A DNA stretch of 64,000 bases from Portibacter marinus (GCF_021533195.1 NZ_JAJNKB010000002.1:744001-808000); one strand, 5' to 3'. Counted from the first letter of the stretch, positions 28,101 to 36,616 are shown. Numbers and translations: made by a program. Notes: generated by a model not told the origin, from the sequence alone.

Positions 28101-29664
28101 TGCTTCCATTTCACTTGAAGATGGTGGAACAGAACTGGAGATTTGTGCTGGTGATGGAAATTCAGATGAATTTACACCCATTTTAGAAGGAGCAACTGGT
28201 ATGAACAGTCAATGGATCATCACGGATGCTGACCTTAATATATTAGCACTACCAGAAGGTCCAAGTTTTGACTTAGAAGGTGCAGGTTCTGGCGTCTGTG
28301 TGCTTTGGTACTTGAGCTTTAATGGTGAAGTAAGTGGTTTAGAGGTAGACAGTAATGCTGCAGATATTGCTGGTTGTTTTGCGCTTTCCAATGGAATAAC
28401 GATCACAAGAAATACCGTGGAAGCTTCAACTATAAATTCAGATCTAGGGACAGACTTTTCGATCTGTGCTGGTGATGGCGTTGCCGATCCTTTTACCGTT
28501 ACAGTAGAAGGTGGTGATGGTGCCTTTACCGGATGGATCATTACGGATACTTCAGGAAATATTCTTGGACTGCCTGAAGGTCCAACTTTCAATCTCGAAG
28601 GAGCAGGAAGTGGAGTTTGTCAGGTATGGTTTTATAATGCTGTTGATGAGTTTGACGATATAGAAACAGGGGATAATGTATCAGATATTGAAGTTTGCTT
28701 TTCACTTTCTAACCCCATTACGGTGACTCGACAGGGCGTTGAAGCGCCTATATTGACTCTGGACGACGGAGTTGATTCTACTGAAATCTGTGTGGGAGAC
28801 GGAATTCCGGATTTAATAATCCCTAATGTGGATGGCGGTGAAGGCGAAAGCTTTACCTGGATCATTACTTCTTCGGATACCACAGTTTTAGGTATGCCTA
28901 TGGCTCCTCCATTTAATTTGGAAGCAGCAGGCCCTGGAACATGTTTGGTATGGTATCTTGCCTACAACGGTGAAAGACCGACGATCACCATAGGTTCCAA
29001 AGTTGGAGCTTTGGAAGGATGTGCAGCACTTTCTAATCCAGTAAGGGTGATCAGAAAGGAAATTCAGGCCGGTACGATTGCTATCGCGTCGGATGGTACT
29101 GATTCTTTGACCATATGCGCTGGTGATGATGTTTCTGACGCTTTTGATGTAACTCTTGACGGAAATGTGGGTGAAAACAGTGCCTGGGTCATTACAGATC
29201 AAGATCTGAACATTCTTGGCCTCCCTGATGCGCCACCTTTCGATCTCGATGGAGCAGGAGCTGGTGTTTGCTTAGTCTGGCACTTATCCTTTAATGGCGA
29301 AATTGAAGGAGCTGTCGTAGATAGTAATGCAGCAAATTTAGTGGGTTGTTATGAATTGTCAAATCCGATTACGGTAACCAGAGTGACTGAAGGCGATCCA
29401 TGTAATGATGGACAATTGGCACCAGAGGATGTAGACATTTTCCCTAACCCTTCTGCGGGTAGTATTACGATCAAATTGAACGTGGTCATGCACGAAGAGC
29501 TTAATGTCCAAGTATTTGATGCTTATGGTCAGTTGGTCATGAGTAAATTTGATATGAGAAAAGACGATATGTCAATGGACCTTCAAAACTTGGACGCGGG
29601 TGTTTACTACTTTAGAATTCAACACGGTGAAGATGCCATGGTAAAGGAGTTTATCAAATTATAA
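25108..29664 (+). CDS. Large secreted repeat protein with a type IX secretion sorting domain
   Basis: The 1518-residue product has a signal peptide (about 1-23). It then has 13 tandem copies of a roughly 108-residue unit (about 27-1428) and a C-terminal domain of about 85 residues of the T9SS sorting type, with DIFPNPSAGSITIKL, YGQLVMSK, LDAGVYYFRI and a final VKEFIKL. Each unit follows the order ICAGDG, then SAWIITDxxLNILG, FDLEGAG, GVCLVW and GCFALSNPITV. Most units carry three Cys. The T9SS tail predicts export across the outer membrane and anchoring or release at the surface. A role as an adhesin or surface-layer component is inference; no enzyme motif was seen. It is monocistronic, with a terminator at 29698-29731. 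Confidence 0.85.
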   Translation: MNKLLPIYLLLTMFFTLPLTLVADDAFDGGVISLMNGTTETEICVGDGIADPIMVMLMDAEGPYMTWVVTDTTGKIVAIQESNTFDFEGAGAGTCVIWHMSYKDIVGDFKVGMNKDNVQGWLDYSNPITVVRRPIAAATISVNGTDQIDICIDGIPDPFEVTYTGGVGRYSKYLVTDEDLNILAITSDNEFDLEGAGEGVCLIWRLTFNNIFGNVVGLNAGNLGGCFMLSNPITVTRTAVEGGTLELEDGGTELAICAGDGVENPFTPILTEGSGDSSAWIITDQNLNILGVPGGPTFDLEGAGDGVCLLWNVSYNGDIDGLTVGANAADISGCYALSNAITVTRDGVSGGTISLIEGGDSLTICTGDGTVDLFTLEISDATGENQSWVITDEDLNILGLPNGPTFNLEDAGAGVCLVWNLSFNGDIEGAEVGMNAGNLQGCFSLSNPVTVVRNAVAPASIQTTLGLTEFSICAGDGAADIFTVEISGGEGESSAWIITDQDLNILGTPQGPTFNLEDAGNGTCLLWYATFSGMLSGVEVGSNAADISGCYVLSNPITIEREGVEAGTISLEDGGDEIEICAGDGVSDAFTISLEGATGENSAWVITDENLNILGVQDSDTFDLEGAGEGVCLIWNVSFNGDLEGAETGQNAGDLSGCLALSNSIRVVRNAVSSASISLEGGDTELTICAGDGNADPFTPVVEGGNGNKAAWVITDEELNILGIPDGPAIDLEGAGAGTCLVWYVTYNDTISGLEMGSNAAELSGCFALSNAITVVRNAVEGSVIEIEGGGDSLTICAGDGISDAFSATVEGGSGESSAWVITDGDLNILGLPAGPTFDLEDAGDGVCLLWHININGELIGAEVGMNVANLEGCFALSNPITVIREGVAPANIMIEGGGEEISICAGDGISDMFTAVVEGGEGELTAWIITDENLDILALPEGPSFDLDGAGEGTCLVWYLNYNGEISGLEVDGNAANLSGCFALSNSITVDRSGVEPASISLEDGGTELEICAGDGNSDEFTPILEGATGMNSQWIITDADLNILALPEGPSFDLEGAGSGVCVLWYLSFNGEVSGLEVDSNAADIAGCFALSNGITITRNTVEASTINSDLGTDFSICAGDGVADPFTVTVEGGDGAFTGWIITDTSGNILGLPEGPTFNLEGAGSGVCQVWFYNAVDEFDDIETGDNVSDIEVCFSLSNPITVTRQGVEAPILTLDDGVDSTEICVGDGIPDLIIPNVDGGEGESFTWIITSSDTTVLGMPMAPPFNLEAAGPGTCLVWYLAYNGERPTITIGSKVGALEGCAALSNPVRVIRKEIQAGTIAIASDGTDSLTICAGDDVSDAFDVTLDGNVGENSAWVITDQDLNILGLPDAPPFDLDGAGAGVCLVWHLSFNGEIEGAVVDSNAANLVGCYELSNPITVTRVTEGDPCNDGQLAPEDVDIFPNPSAGSITIKLNVVMHEELNVQVFDAYGQLVMSKFDMRKDDMSMDLQNLDAGVYYFRIQHGEDAMVKEFIKL
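25186..29391 (+). repeat. 13 tandem coding repeats of about 324 bp
   Basis: Thirteen consecutive units of about 105-109 codons lie inside the gene at 25108-29664. The middle units (3-10) are closest to one another. Units 1, 2, 11, 12 and 13 are more diverged: unit 1 lacks the third Cys and unit 2 has ICIDG in place of ICAGDG. This pattern fits growth by internal duplication with older edges. Confidence 0.85.
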
Positions 29665-29697
29665 AGACGAATTTTTAACAACAATAATCAATAATGT

Positions 29698-29731
29698 AAA
29701 AAGCCTGTAGCTGTCTAGTTGCAGGCTTTTT
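29698..29731 (+). terminator. Rho-independent terminator after the repeat-protein gene
   Basis: AAAAAGCCTG pairs with CAGGCTTTTT across a 14-base loop; the T run makes it an intrinsic terminator on the plus strand. The A run on the other arm could also end minus-strand transcripts from rluF. Confidence 0.75.
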
Positions 29732-29804
29732 ACTTTCAGACCGATTGTATGTAGTTGGGATTGACAAGTAATCTTTTCTCGCTTTAAATCTGGTGTGAAC
29801 AGAT

Positions 29805-30530
29805 CTAGGCGGTTTTAGAAGAATGGCTTAGGAGTTGTCGAATTTTTTGTATTTCTGAACTGTTTAGTGCTCTCCATTTTCCAATCGGTAAGTTTCCGAG
29901 CTTTACATTCATAATCCTGATTCTTTTCAAACTTGCGACTTTATAGCCTAGAAACTCGCACATTCTTCGTATTTGTCTGTTTAGACCTTGCGTCAGAATG
30001 ATCCTGAATGTATTATCATTAATGGCAGAAACCTTACATTTCTTTGTTTTCGTACCCAGAATGGGCAGTCCACCGGACATCCTACGAATAAAATCTGTGT
30101 CAATGGGCTTATTGACAGTGACAATATATTCTTTCTCATGTTCATTTCCGGCCCTTAATATCTTATTGACGATATCCCCATCATTGGTAAGGAATATGAG
30201 GCCTTGAGAAGCCTTATCCAATCTGCCAATGGGAAATAGTCTTTCTTTGTGCTTGATTTGGGATACTATATTATTGGGTTCTTTCTGATCTGTGGTGCAG
30301 ACTATACCCACCGGTTTATTGTAGGCTATCAACAAGTTATTTTTCTTGCGCTCTACATAACCGCCATCAACAATGACCTCATCACCCGGCGATACTCGAT
30401 TCCCTTTTCGTGCTTTTACTCCGTTCAGTAAAACCCTGCCTTGCTCTATTAATTTATCGGCCTCCCTTCTGGAACACCTACCTGTAGAACTAATATATTT
30501 ATTAAGAGATATGGAATCATCACTAGGCAT
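29805..30530 (-). CDS. rluF: RluF-type rRNA pseudouridine synthase
   Basis: The 241-residue enzyme has an N-terminal S4 RNA-binding domain (about 8-55, LNKYISSTGRCSRREADKLI). The RsuA/RluB/E/F-type catalytic domain carries GRLDKASQGLIFLTNDGD, whose Asp is the catalytic nucleophile, and the family motif GLNRQIRRMCEFLGY. The strong match to the E. coli RluF pattern around the Asp supports modification of 23S rRNA at the 2604 region (and possibly tRNA-Tyr). The ATG at 30530 overlaps the end of purC by 8 bp, so the two are translationally coupled. Confidence 0.88.
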   Translation of the reverse strand: MPSDDSISLNKYISSTGRCSRREADKLIEQGRVLLNGVKARKGNRVSPGDEVIVDGGYVERKKNNLLIAYNKPVGIVCTTDQKEPNNIVSQIKHKERLFPIGRLDKASQGLIFLTNDGDIVNKILRAGNEHEKEYIVTVNKPIDTDFIRRMSGGLPILGTKTKKCKVSAINDNTFRIILTQGLNRQIRRMCEFLGYKVASLKRIRIMNVKLGNLPIGKWRALNSSEIQKIRQLLSHSSKTA

Positions 30531-31467
30531 GTTCAGAAAGGTATCGATGAATGGACTCCTCGATCTCAGTCATCAGATTATCGCTTGAATGCTTAACAAA
30601 GGTTTGTCCAGTAATTTTTTCATAAAGTTCTATGTACCTGTCAGATACTGTTTGGACAAAGTCATCGGGCATATCTGGCATGTTTTGACCTTCAAGACCT
30701 TGAAATCCATGCTCCATTAACCATTCCCTCACAAATTCTTTAGAAAGCTGGGATTGCTTTTTTCCAGAACGTTGACGCTCTTCATATCCATCTTTAATGT
30801 AGTATCTGGAACTATCAGGTGTGTGTATTTCATCCATTAAAAGTACTTGGCCATTGTGTATTCCAAACTCGTATTTTGTATCTACTAAAATAAGTCCGCG
30901 CTGGGCAGCCATTTCAGTACCCAATTTGAAAAGCTTTTGGGTATAATCACAAAGCAAGTTCCAGGTTCCCTCGTCTACGATCCCCTGAGCTAAAATTTCA
31001 TCTGCAGAGATGTCCTCATCATGGCCTTCTTCTGCTTTGGTTGCTGGAGTGATGATCGGTTGGGGAAAAGCATCACCTTCTTTTAGGCCCTCAGGCAAAA
31101 GAACACCACACAGCATTCTTCTCCCGCCACTATAAACCCTGGCAGCATGCCCGGCTAAATAGCCTCGGATAACCATTTCCAGCATGATCGGTTTGCAAGC
31201 TTTGCCTATCGCCACGTTAGGATGAGGAATGGCCTCCAGCCAATTTGGCACCAGATCCTTTGAGGCATGCAGAAAGTGAGCTGCTATGTTATTCAGTACC
31301 TGACCTTTAAAAGGAATGGGTTTAGGAAGGATGTGATCAAAAGCCGAAATTCGATCGGTGGCTACCATTGCAATCTTATCTTCAAATTTGTAAACCTCTC
31401 TGACCTTACCTCTATAGAAAGAAACCTGACCTGGAAAAACAAAATTTGTATTACCAACTGTGGACAT
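30523..31467 (-). CDS. purC: Phosphoribosylaminoimidazole-succinocarboxamide synthase
   Basis: SAICAR synthase joins CAIR and aspartate using ATP in purine biosynthesis. The 314-residue product has YRGKVREVY (ATP-binding N-lobe), ATDRISAFDHILP, MLEMVIRGYLAGHAARVY, LVDTKYEFGI and DEIHTPDSSRYY, all family hallmarks. This is the longer form of the enzyme. The frame can be extended 19 codons upstream to 31524, but that region reaches the T tract of a terminator (31524-31556), and the ATG at 31467 places the conserved N-terminus correctly. It overlaps rluF by 8 bp. Confidence 0.94.
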   Translation of the reverse strand: MSTVGNTNFVFPGQVSFYRGKVREVYKFEDKIAMVATDRISAFDHILPKPIPFKGQVLNNIAAHFLHASKDLVPNWLEAIPHPNVAIGKACKPIMLEMVIRGYLAGHAARVYSGGRRMLCGVLLPEGLKEGDAFPQPIITPATKAEEGHDEDISADEILAQGIVDEGTWNLLCDYTQKLFKLGTEMAAQRGLILVDTKYEFGIHNGQVLLMDEIHTPDSSRYYIKDGYEERQRSGKKQSQLSKEFVREWLMEHGFQGLEGQNMPDMPDDFVQTVSDRYIELYEKITGQTFVKHSSDNLMTEIEESIHRYLSEHA

Positions 31468-31523
31468 GAGCAACTGATTTATGTAAAAATACGAAGAGAG
31501 CACCGAAACAGAGACAAGACCCA

Positions 31524-31556
31524 TAAAAAAAAGTGATCGAAATCTGCTCGATCACT
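31524..31556 (-). terminator. Rho-independent terminator after the Nudix-like gene
   Basis: On the minus strand AGTGATCGA pairs with TCGATCACT across a 7-base loop and is followed by eight T. It lies 28 bp after the Nudix-like gene and before purC. Confidence 0.85.
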
Positions 31557-31583
31557 AAATTATAATCTTTGAATGAGTGCAAA

Positions 31584-32018
31584 TTAGAGATTCCTAAGAA
31601 TGTTTCTTTCCACTATAATATCTTTAAGTTCTTTGAGCGCAGAGTACTCATTGGGCAACACTTTCTTAAATGCTTCTTTGAGTGCAAAAAATGTCCCCTT
31701 TTCTGAATCGGGTAAGATTTCTTTCACTTTAGATTTTACCAATTTTATATCGTGCTTAATCATTCCTCGAATGGAGGGAATATCATGCCAGTCGCCTTCT
31801 ATAGCATAGGCTCTTCTTACATTTCCGAATTCATCTTCAAAGGGATCCAGTTCTATAATGTTTTCGGAGCTAGCATTCATGTTTTTGCCTACTAAATCGC
31901 CTTTGGGAATGTTCCAAATGTCAGGATCATTTTCAAGATCAGAATTTACCAAGAAAATTTCCAGGCCTTTCTCGTGACATCTGTAGATGATAAATCTTAC
32001 TTGGTCAAGTGTACTCAT
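31584..32018 (-). CDS. Nudix-fold-like protein lacking the Nudix box
   Basis: The N-terminal 45 residues (VRFIIYRCHEKGLEIFLVN, then WNIPKGDLVG) read like the first strands of a Nudix hydrolase up to the PKG motif. The catalytic Nudix box with its RE-x-x-EE helix, expected just after this, is missing. In its place is an acidic segment (ENIIELDPFEDEFGNVRRAY). The 144-residue protein ends in a charged helical tail. A non-catalytic or remodelled Nudix-fold role is inference. It is monocistronic, with a strong terminator downstream. Confidence 0.6.
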   Translation of the reverse strand: MSTLDQVRFIIYRCHEKGLEIFLVNSDLENDPDIWNIPKGDLVGKNMNASSENIIELDPFEDEFGNVRRAYAIEGDWHDIPSIRGMIKHDIKLVKSKVKEILPDSEKGTFFALKEAFKKVLPNEYSALKELKDIIVERNILRNL

Positions 32019-32100
32019 ATCGTATGTATAAACCTCATGGCTAGCAAATTGTTTTGTAGCCTGTACAAATAAAAGGAAAATATATACAGCATCCCAAGAA

Positions 32101-32721
32101 TTACTTTAGTTTCTTCTCTTCTTTAGTTCTATCTACGATGGTGTAAATAGCAAGAGCCAAAGTAATTAGAAAATCCGGATGGGACATTTTCGAAGATATA
32201 TACTCAAATGCTCTGGGATTAAATTTATCGTGATCAAGTGGATCCAGTACAGCAGCTACTTCCTTGTCACCGATAATGATCGGTTTCACTATTCTGTTAT
32301 AGTCGTTGATTCTGGCAATTAACCTTCTTTTGTTTTTACCATAAATCAGTCCATCATCATTCATTGTTCCCAGAAAGTGTTGATCTACAAAGATTTGCAC
32401 CCCAGTATCTTTAATGATGTAGAAAAATTCATGATGGTTGGAAGCGGAGTAAATTACCGCTTTCTTTTTACGAGATGAAAAGCTACGATAGGCATAAGCA
32501 ATCATGTGCTCATGGTAAATCGAATCTATAATACCCGAAACGCTATTAGAAAATCGTTTGGAAAAATTTCGTTCTACCTGATTAAGAGAAAGTAAATCCA
32601 ATTCAGACTCTTCCCAGTTGATAATTTTTGCTCTCAGATCAGCAATTTCTGTTCTGAGTTCCAAAATTTCCTTTTTAGGATCGAAGCCTCCGTTTAAAAT
32701 TAAATCAAGTAATCTTAACAT
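32101..32721 (-). CDS. Conserved-looking protein of unknown function with N-terminal coiled coil
   Basis: The gene was not recognised. The 206-residue product has a probable coiled-coil helix (about 13-40, KKEILELRTEIADLRAKI) followed by an alpha/beta region with FFYIIKDTGVQIFVDQHFLG and a hydrophobic segment near the C-terminus (DFLITLALAIYTIVD). No signal peptide. The ORF could begin one codon earlier at TTG; the ATG at 32721 is chosen. It lies between the Nudix-like gene and rpoD on the same strand, with gaps of 82 and 137 bp. Confidence 0.6.
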   Translation of the reverse strand: MLRLLDLILNGGFDPKKEILELRTEIADLRAKIINWEESELDLLSLNQVERNFSKRFSNSVSGIIDSIYHEHMIAYAYRSFSSRKKKAVIYSASNHHEFFYIIKDTGVQIFVDQHFLGTMNDDGLIYGKNKRRLIARINDYNRIVKPIIIGDKEVAAVLDPLDHDKFNPRAFEYISSKMSHPDFLITLALAIYTIVDRTKEEKKLK

Positions 32722-32858
32722 CAACGAATTAAATTAAAGCACACAATGTAAGCATTAATGTATGAATCTTAAAAATGACATCTGTGAGATGTAAAAATAG
32801 GAAATCGACAAGTGGCAAGATATAATCAATATCCCACTGTATTATAATCGATTATGTT

Positions 32859-33725
32859 TTAGCCAAGATAAGACTTCAAGGCATTTTTGTTGACCGATTT
32901 TCTCAACCGTCTTAAGGCACGTTCTTTAATTTGTCGAACGCGTTCTCTGGTTAATCCATACATATCACCAATTTCCTCTAATGTTTTACCCTTTTCACTT
33001 TTCAAGCCGTAGTAAGCACACAAAACATCCACCTCCCTGGGTGAAAGAGTGGTCAATCCATGGTTAACTTCATCCTTGAGGGATTGTTCCATCAATTTGA
33101 GGTCGGGGCTGATATTATCGCCGTCTTCAAACAAATCCAGCATGGTTGATTCTCCTTCCTCACCACCCAATGGGGCATCAAAAGAAATATGTCTTCCCTT
33201 ACCATTGAGCATAGTAGTGACTTCTTTGGTAGAGATGTCCAGAATCTCAGCCAACTCTTCGTGAGTAGGTTCTCTTTCGTATTTCTGAACAAAGTTGAGA
33301 AAGGCTTCATTTATCTTATTATAAGAACCCACTTTGTTGAGAGGAAGCCGTACAATTCTGGAGTATTCTACAATGGCTTGCAGTATTGATTGTCTGATCC
33401 ACCAAACAGCGTATGAAATAAACTTAAACCCTTTGGTTTCGTCAAATCTTTTAGCAGCTTTCATCAGTCCTACATTTCCTTCATTGATAAGATCTGATAA
33501 CGAAAGTCCTTGATTTTGGTACTGCTTGGCGACGGAAACGACGAATCTAAGATTGGCCTTGGTAAGTTCTTCTAATGCATCTTTATCACCAGCTCTGATT
33601 CGCTTGGCAAGTCTAGCTTCATCCTCTGCCGTCAAGAGTGAAATCTTACCAATATCATTCAGATATTTGTCAAGAGCAACACTCTCCCTCGCGGTGATTT
33701 TATTCGTAATTCTTAGTTGTCTCAT
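32859..33725 (-). CDS. rpoD: Primary RNA polymerase sigma factor RpoD/SigA
   Basis: This is the housekeeping sigma factor that directs RNA polymerase to TAnnTTTG-type promoters. The 288-residue length without region 1.1 is normal for Bacteroidota. Region 1.2 (LDKYLNDIGKISLLTAEDE), region 2 (NLRFVVSVAKQYQNQGLSLSDLINEGNVGLMKAAKRFD, shown here only in part by its ends), regions 2.3-2.4 (FKFISYAVWWIRQSI), region 3 and the region 4 HTH (LTRERVRQIKERALRRLR) are all intact. It is transcribed on the minus strand with no clear terminator after it. Confidence 0.96.
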   Translation of the reverse strand: MRQLRITNKITARESVALDKYLNDIGKISLLTAEDEARLAKRIRAGDKDALEELTKANLRFVVSVAKQYQNQGLSLSDLINEGNVGLMKAAKRFDETKGFKFISYAVWWIRQSILQAIVEYSRIVRLPLNKVGSYNKINEAFLNFVQKYEREPTHEELAEILDISTKEVTTMLNGKGRHISFDAPLGGEEGESTMLDLFEDGDNISPDLKLMEQSLKDEVNHGLTTLSPREVDVLCAYYGLKSEKGKTLEEIGDMYGLTRERVRQIKERALRRLRKSVNKNALKSYLG

Positions 33726-33966
33726 TGATTATTGATGGGTTAAATCTCTAAATCCTGAACACGATTTCAAATGTCAATTAGTCAATCTATAACTAAACTT
33801 ATTAACAGCTTGAGGAAAATAATTCTAGCTCAGATTAATATATCTGGGTCAATAATAGCTTTACAAAAAGTCTTCCCCATGCATTGAAACCAAAACTATC
33901 ATCTTGTCTTCAATAGATTTACTACAATATAATCTTTAAAAAGGTTTCTTATAGAGAACTTTAAAT
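33726..33966. other. AT-rich intergenic stretch upstream of rpoD
   Basis: This is part of the 310-bp gap between rpoD and pnp. It should hold the rpoD promoter on the minus strand, but no sequence there matches both TTTG and TAnnTTTG at proper spacing. No ORF, repeat or structured RNA was recognised; the pnp terminator begins at 33967. Confidence 0.5.
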
Positions 33967-34000
33967 AAAAAAACCTGAGTGATCCACGACCACCCAGGTT
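33967..34000 (-). terminator. Rho-independent terminator of pnp
   Basis: On the minus strand AACCTGGGTG pairs with CACTCAGGTT (one G-U pair) and is followed by seven T. The mismatch would be A-C on the plus strand, so the hairpin is oriented for pnp, whose stop lies 36 bp upstream. Confidence 0.85.
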
Positions 34001-34035
34001 TATTCTTTAACGATTAGTATTTTCTAATCCTATTT

Positions 34036-36183
34036 CTACTGATTGTTATCCTTTCGCTCAGGTTTAGGCATCAGTGCTTTTCTGGATAATTTGATCTTGC
34101 CTGATCTTTTATCAATATCCAAAATCTTGACTTTTACTTTATCGCCTTCCTTGAAAACATCTTCCACTTTGTCAATTCTAGAATGAGATATTTCAGAAAT
34201 GTGTAATAAGCCGCTCTTTCCTGCAAAATCCACAAAAACGCCATACGGCATCAATGATCTGGCCACACCTTCATAAACATTTCCAACTTCAGGAACATGA
34301 GAAATTCTCATGATGGCCTCTTTAGCCTCTTCAAGAGCCTTCTTGTCATTACTGGCAATGCTTACATGTCCTTTTCCATCAATTTCCTCAATATTGATAA
34401 TGGCTCCAGTCTTAGCTTGTAACTCTTGAATAACTTTACCTCCAGGACCAATCACAGCACCGATAAAGTCTTTATCGATGATGATGTTTTCTATTCTAGG
34501 AGCATGTGGTTTGTAATCTTCTCTAGGCTCTGCAATACCATCCTTCATTTCATTTAGGATATGCAATCTGCCTTCTCTTGCTTGCATAAGTGCTTTCTCT
34601 AGCGTTTCATAAGGAAGACCGTCGATCTTGATATCCATCTGACATGCTGTGATCCCTTTTTCAGTTCCTGTTACTTTGAAATCCATATCACCTAATGCAT
34701 CTTCATCACCCAATATATCAGAAAGCACGGCAGTTTTGCCCCCTTCTGCAACCATTCCCATAGCGATTCCAGAAACTGCAGCCTTTATAGGAACTCCAGC
34801 ATCCATTAGAGCCATTGACCCGGCACATACTGTTGCCATTGATGAGGATCCATTTGACTCTAAAATATCAGAGACAATTCTGATCGTATAGGGACTATCT
34901 TCTGGTAAAACCTGTCTTAGAGACCGGCCTGCAAGGTTCGCATGTCCAACTTCACGTCGTCCGGGTCCCCTCATAGGTTTGATTTCTCCCACGGAAAGTG
35001 CGGGGAAATTATAATGCAATATGAAATTATCATATCCAGAATCCAGGGCAGTATCCACCATGATTTGGTCTGTCTTGCTACCCAGCGTCAACGATGTCAA
35101 TGATTGCGTTTCACCTCTATTAAAGATTGCTGAACCATGTGCAGAAGGAAGATAATCTACTTCTACCCAGATTGGTCTGACTTCATCGAAAGCACGTCCG
35201 TCTAATCTGGTATTTTCGTCGAGCATCATGTCACGAATGGTCTGTTTCTTCAGTTTGTCAAAATACTCGGATACATAGTGCTCATTTTCCTCCATGTATT
35301 CTTCACCAAACTTCTCCAGCAAGTGTTCTTCAGTAGCTGTTTTAACTTCTTTAAAGCCTTCTTTTCTGGCAACCTTATCCAATTTGCCTCTGGCTACTTT
35401 TAGGATTCCTTCTTTTGCAAATGATTCGACCTCTGATTTGATTTCGTCATTCTCTTCTGCAGGTACCAATTCTCTTTTTACTGTTGCTTTTTCTCCTACC
35501 TTCTCTGCAAGTGCCAATTGTGCATCACATTGCACTCTTATGGCATCATGTGCGGCTTTGATGGCTTCAATGATCTCAGATTCTGAACACTCCTTCGCTT
35601 CTCCCTCTACCATCATCACATTCTCTTTGGTTGCCGCTACTATGAGTTCTAGCGTTGCTTTTTCTAAAGCGGTTCTTGATGGATTAATCACATAATTACC
35701 ATCTATCTTTGCAACTCTGACTTCTGAAAGCGGTCCATCAAAATTGATATCAGAAACTGCAAGTGCCGCTGAAGCTGCTAATGCTGCATATGCATCCGGC
35801 AGTGTATCTTCATCAGCAGAAATCAAATTAATAATGACTTGAGTTTCATTCATATATCCATCCGGAAACAAAGGTCTGATCGCCCTGTCTACCAATCTTG
35901 AAGTTAGAATTTCATATTCTGAAAGTCTGGCCTCTCTTCTAAAGAAGTTACCTGGAATACGGCCTATTGAAGCAAATTTTTCCTGATAGTCTACTGACAG
36001 AGGAAAGAAACTTTGACCTGGTTTTGGTTCTGTTGCAGAAACTACTGAACAGAAAAGCATTGTCTTACCCACTTTTACAACCACAGATCCGTGTGCCTGA
36101 GTAGCTAACTTTCCTGTTTCTATGATCACTTCCTGTCCATCAGGAAGATTAAATGAGATTGTTGTTGGAATTTTATTTCCCAT
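34036..36183 (-). CDS. pnp: Polyribonucleotide nucleotidyltransferase (PNPase)
   Basis: PNPase is a phosphorolytic 3'-5' exoribonuclease of RNA decay. The 715-residue protein has two RNase PH-like domains separated by a helical domain, seen in FFPLSVDYQEKFASIGRIPG, GHANLAGRSLRQVLP and DILGDEDALGDMDFKVTG. A KH domain (about 555-615, with IGPGGKVIQELQ) and an S1 domain (about 620-690, GVARSLMPYGVFVDF) follow. It lies downstream of rpsO on the same strand, the widespread rpsO-pnp arrangement, with a hairpin terminator between them at 36242-36280. Confidence 0.97.
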   Translation of the reverse strand: MGNKIPTTISFNLPDGQEVIIETGKLATQAHGSVVVKVGKTMLFCSVVSATEPKPGQSFFPLSVDYQEKFASIGRIPGNFFRREARLSEYEILTSRLVDRAIRPLFPDGYMNETQVIINLISADEDTLPDAYAALAASAALAVSDINFDGPLSEVRVAKIDGNYVINPSRTALEKATLELIVAATKENVMMVEGEAKECSESEIIEAIKAAHDAIRVQCDAQLALAEKVGEKATVKRELVPAEENDEIKSEVESFAKEGILKVARGKLDKVARKEGFKEVKTATEEHLLEKFGEEYMEENEHYVSEYFDKLKKQTIRDMMLDENTRLDGRAFDEVRPIWVEVDYLPSAHGSAIFNRGETQSLTSLTLGSKTDQIMVDTALDSGYDNFILHYNFPALSVGEIKPMRGPGRREVGHANLAGRSLRQVLPEDSPYTIRIVSDILESNGSSSMATVCAGSMALMDAGVPIKAAVSGIAMGMVAEGGKTAVLSDILGDEDALGDMDFKVTGTEKGITACQMDIKIDGLPYETLEKALMQAREGRLHILNEMKDGIAEPREDYKPHAPRIENIIIDKDFIGAVIGPGGKVIQELQAKTGAIINIEEIDGKGHVSIASNDKKALEEAKEAIMRISHVPEVGNVYEGVARSLMPYGVFVDFAGKSGLLHISEISHSRIDKVEDVFKEGDKVKVKILDIDKRSGKIKLSRKALMPKPERKDNNQ

Positions 36184-36241
36184 AAATTACTATTCGTTAT
36201 ACGTTAAAGAAAGGTAGTATTCTTCTTTAGAGAAGGAAGCC

Positions 36242-36280
36242 AAAAAAGCAAAGTACCATCGCGTGATGGCGATGGTACTT
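36242..36280 (-). terminator. Hairpin terminator or attenuator between rpsO and pnp
   Basis: AAGTACCATCGC and GCGATGGTACTT form a perfect 12-bp stem with a 6-base loop. On the minus strand it is followed by TGCTTTTTT. It lies 10 bp after the rpsO stop and 59 bp before the pnp start, so it likely allows partial read-through into pnp. Confidence 0.8.
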
Positions 36281-36289
36281 TAAATAAAT

Positions 36290-36565
36290 TTATTTTCTGA
36301 TGCCTAATTTATCAATTAGCTCTCTATACTTGAGGATATCTTTTTTCGCGATATACCTTAAGAGTTTTCTTCTTTTACCTACCAGCGAAAGAAGTGCCCG
36401 TCTGCAACTGTGGTCTTTTTTATTGACCTCAAGGTGTTCTGCCAGGCTTTTGATTCTGTACGTAAAAAGAGCAACTTGCCCTTCTGCGGAACCTGTATTG
36501 TTCTCGTCTCCACCGTACTCCTTAAAAATTTCTTTTTTCTTTTCTTCAGTTAAATATACTGCCAT
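36290..36565 (-). CDS. rpsO: 30S ribosomal protein S15
   Basis: S15 binds the central domain of 16S rRNA early in small-subunit assembly. The 91-residue length is normal. The family core is clear: NTGSAEGQVALFTYRIKSL, HLEVNKKDHSCRRALL, VGKRRKLLRYI and the terminal YRELIDKLGIRK. It is preceded by a good -7 element (36617-36624) and followed by a hairpin and pnp. Confidence 0.97.
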   Translation of the reverse strand: MAVYLTEEKKKEIFKEYGGDENNTGSAEGQVALFTYRIKSLAEHLEVNKKDHSCRRALLSLVGKRRKLLRYIAKKDILKYRELIDKLGIRK

Positions 36566-36616
36566 TTTATTTTAAATTTTTACCATTAGTGATTGCTAAA
36601 ATCAGTTATAGCGCCG

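Noticed and set aside
25186-29391. Regular repeats considered as a CRISPR array
   Set aside because: The unit is about 324 bp, is coding throughout and has no short identical repeats separated by unique spacers.
35294-35695. A 133-codon open frame antisense to pnp
   Set aside because: It is Ser/Ala-rich low-complexity sequence, the usual shadow of a conserved gene on the other strand.
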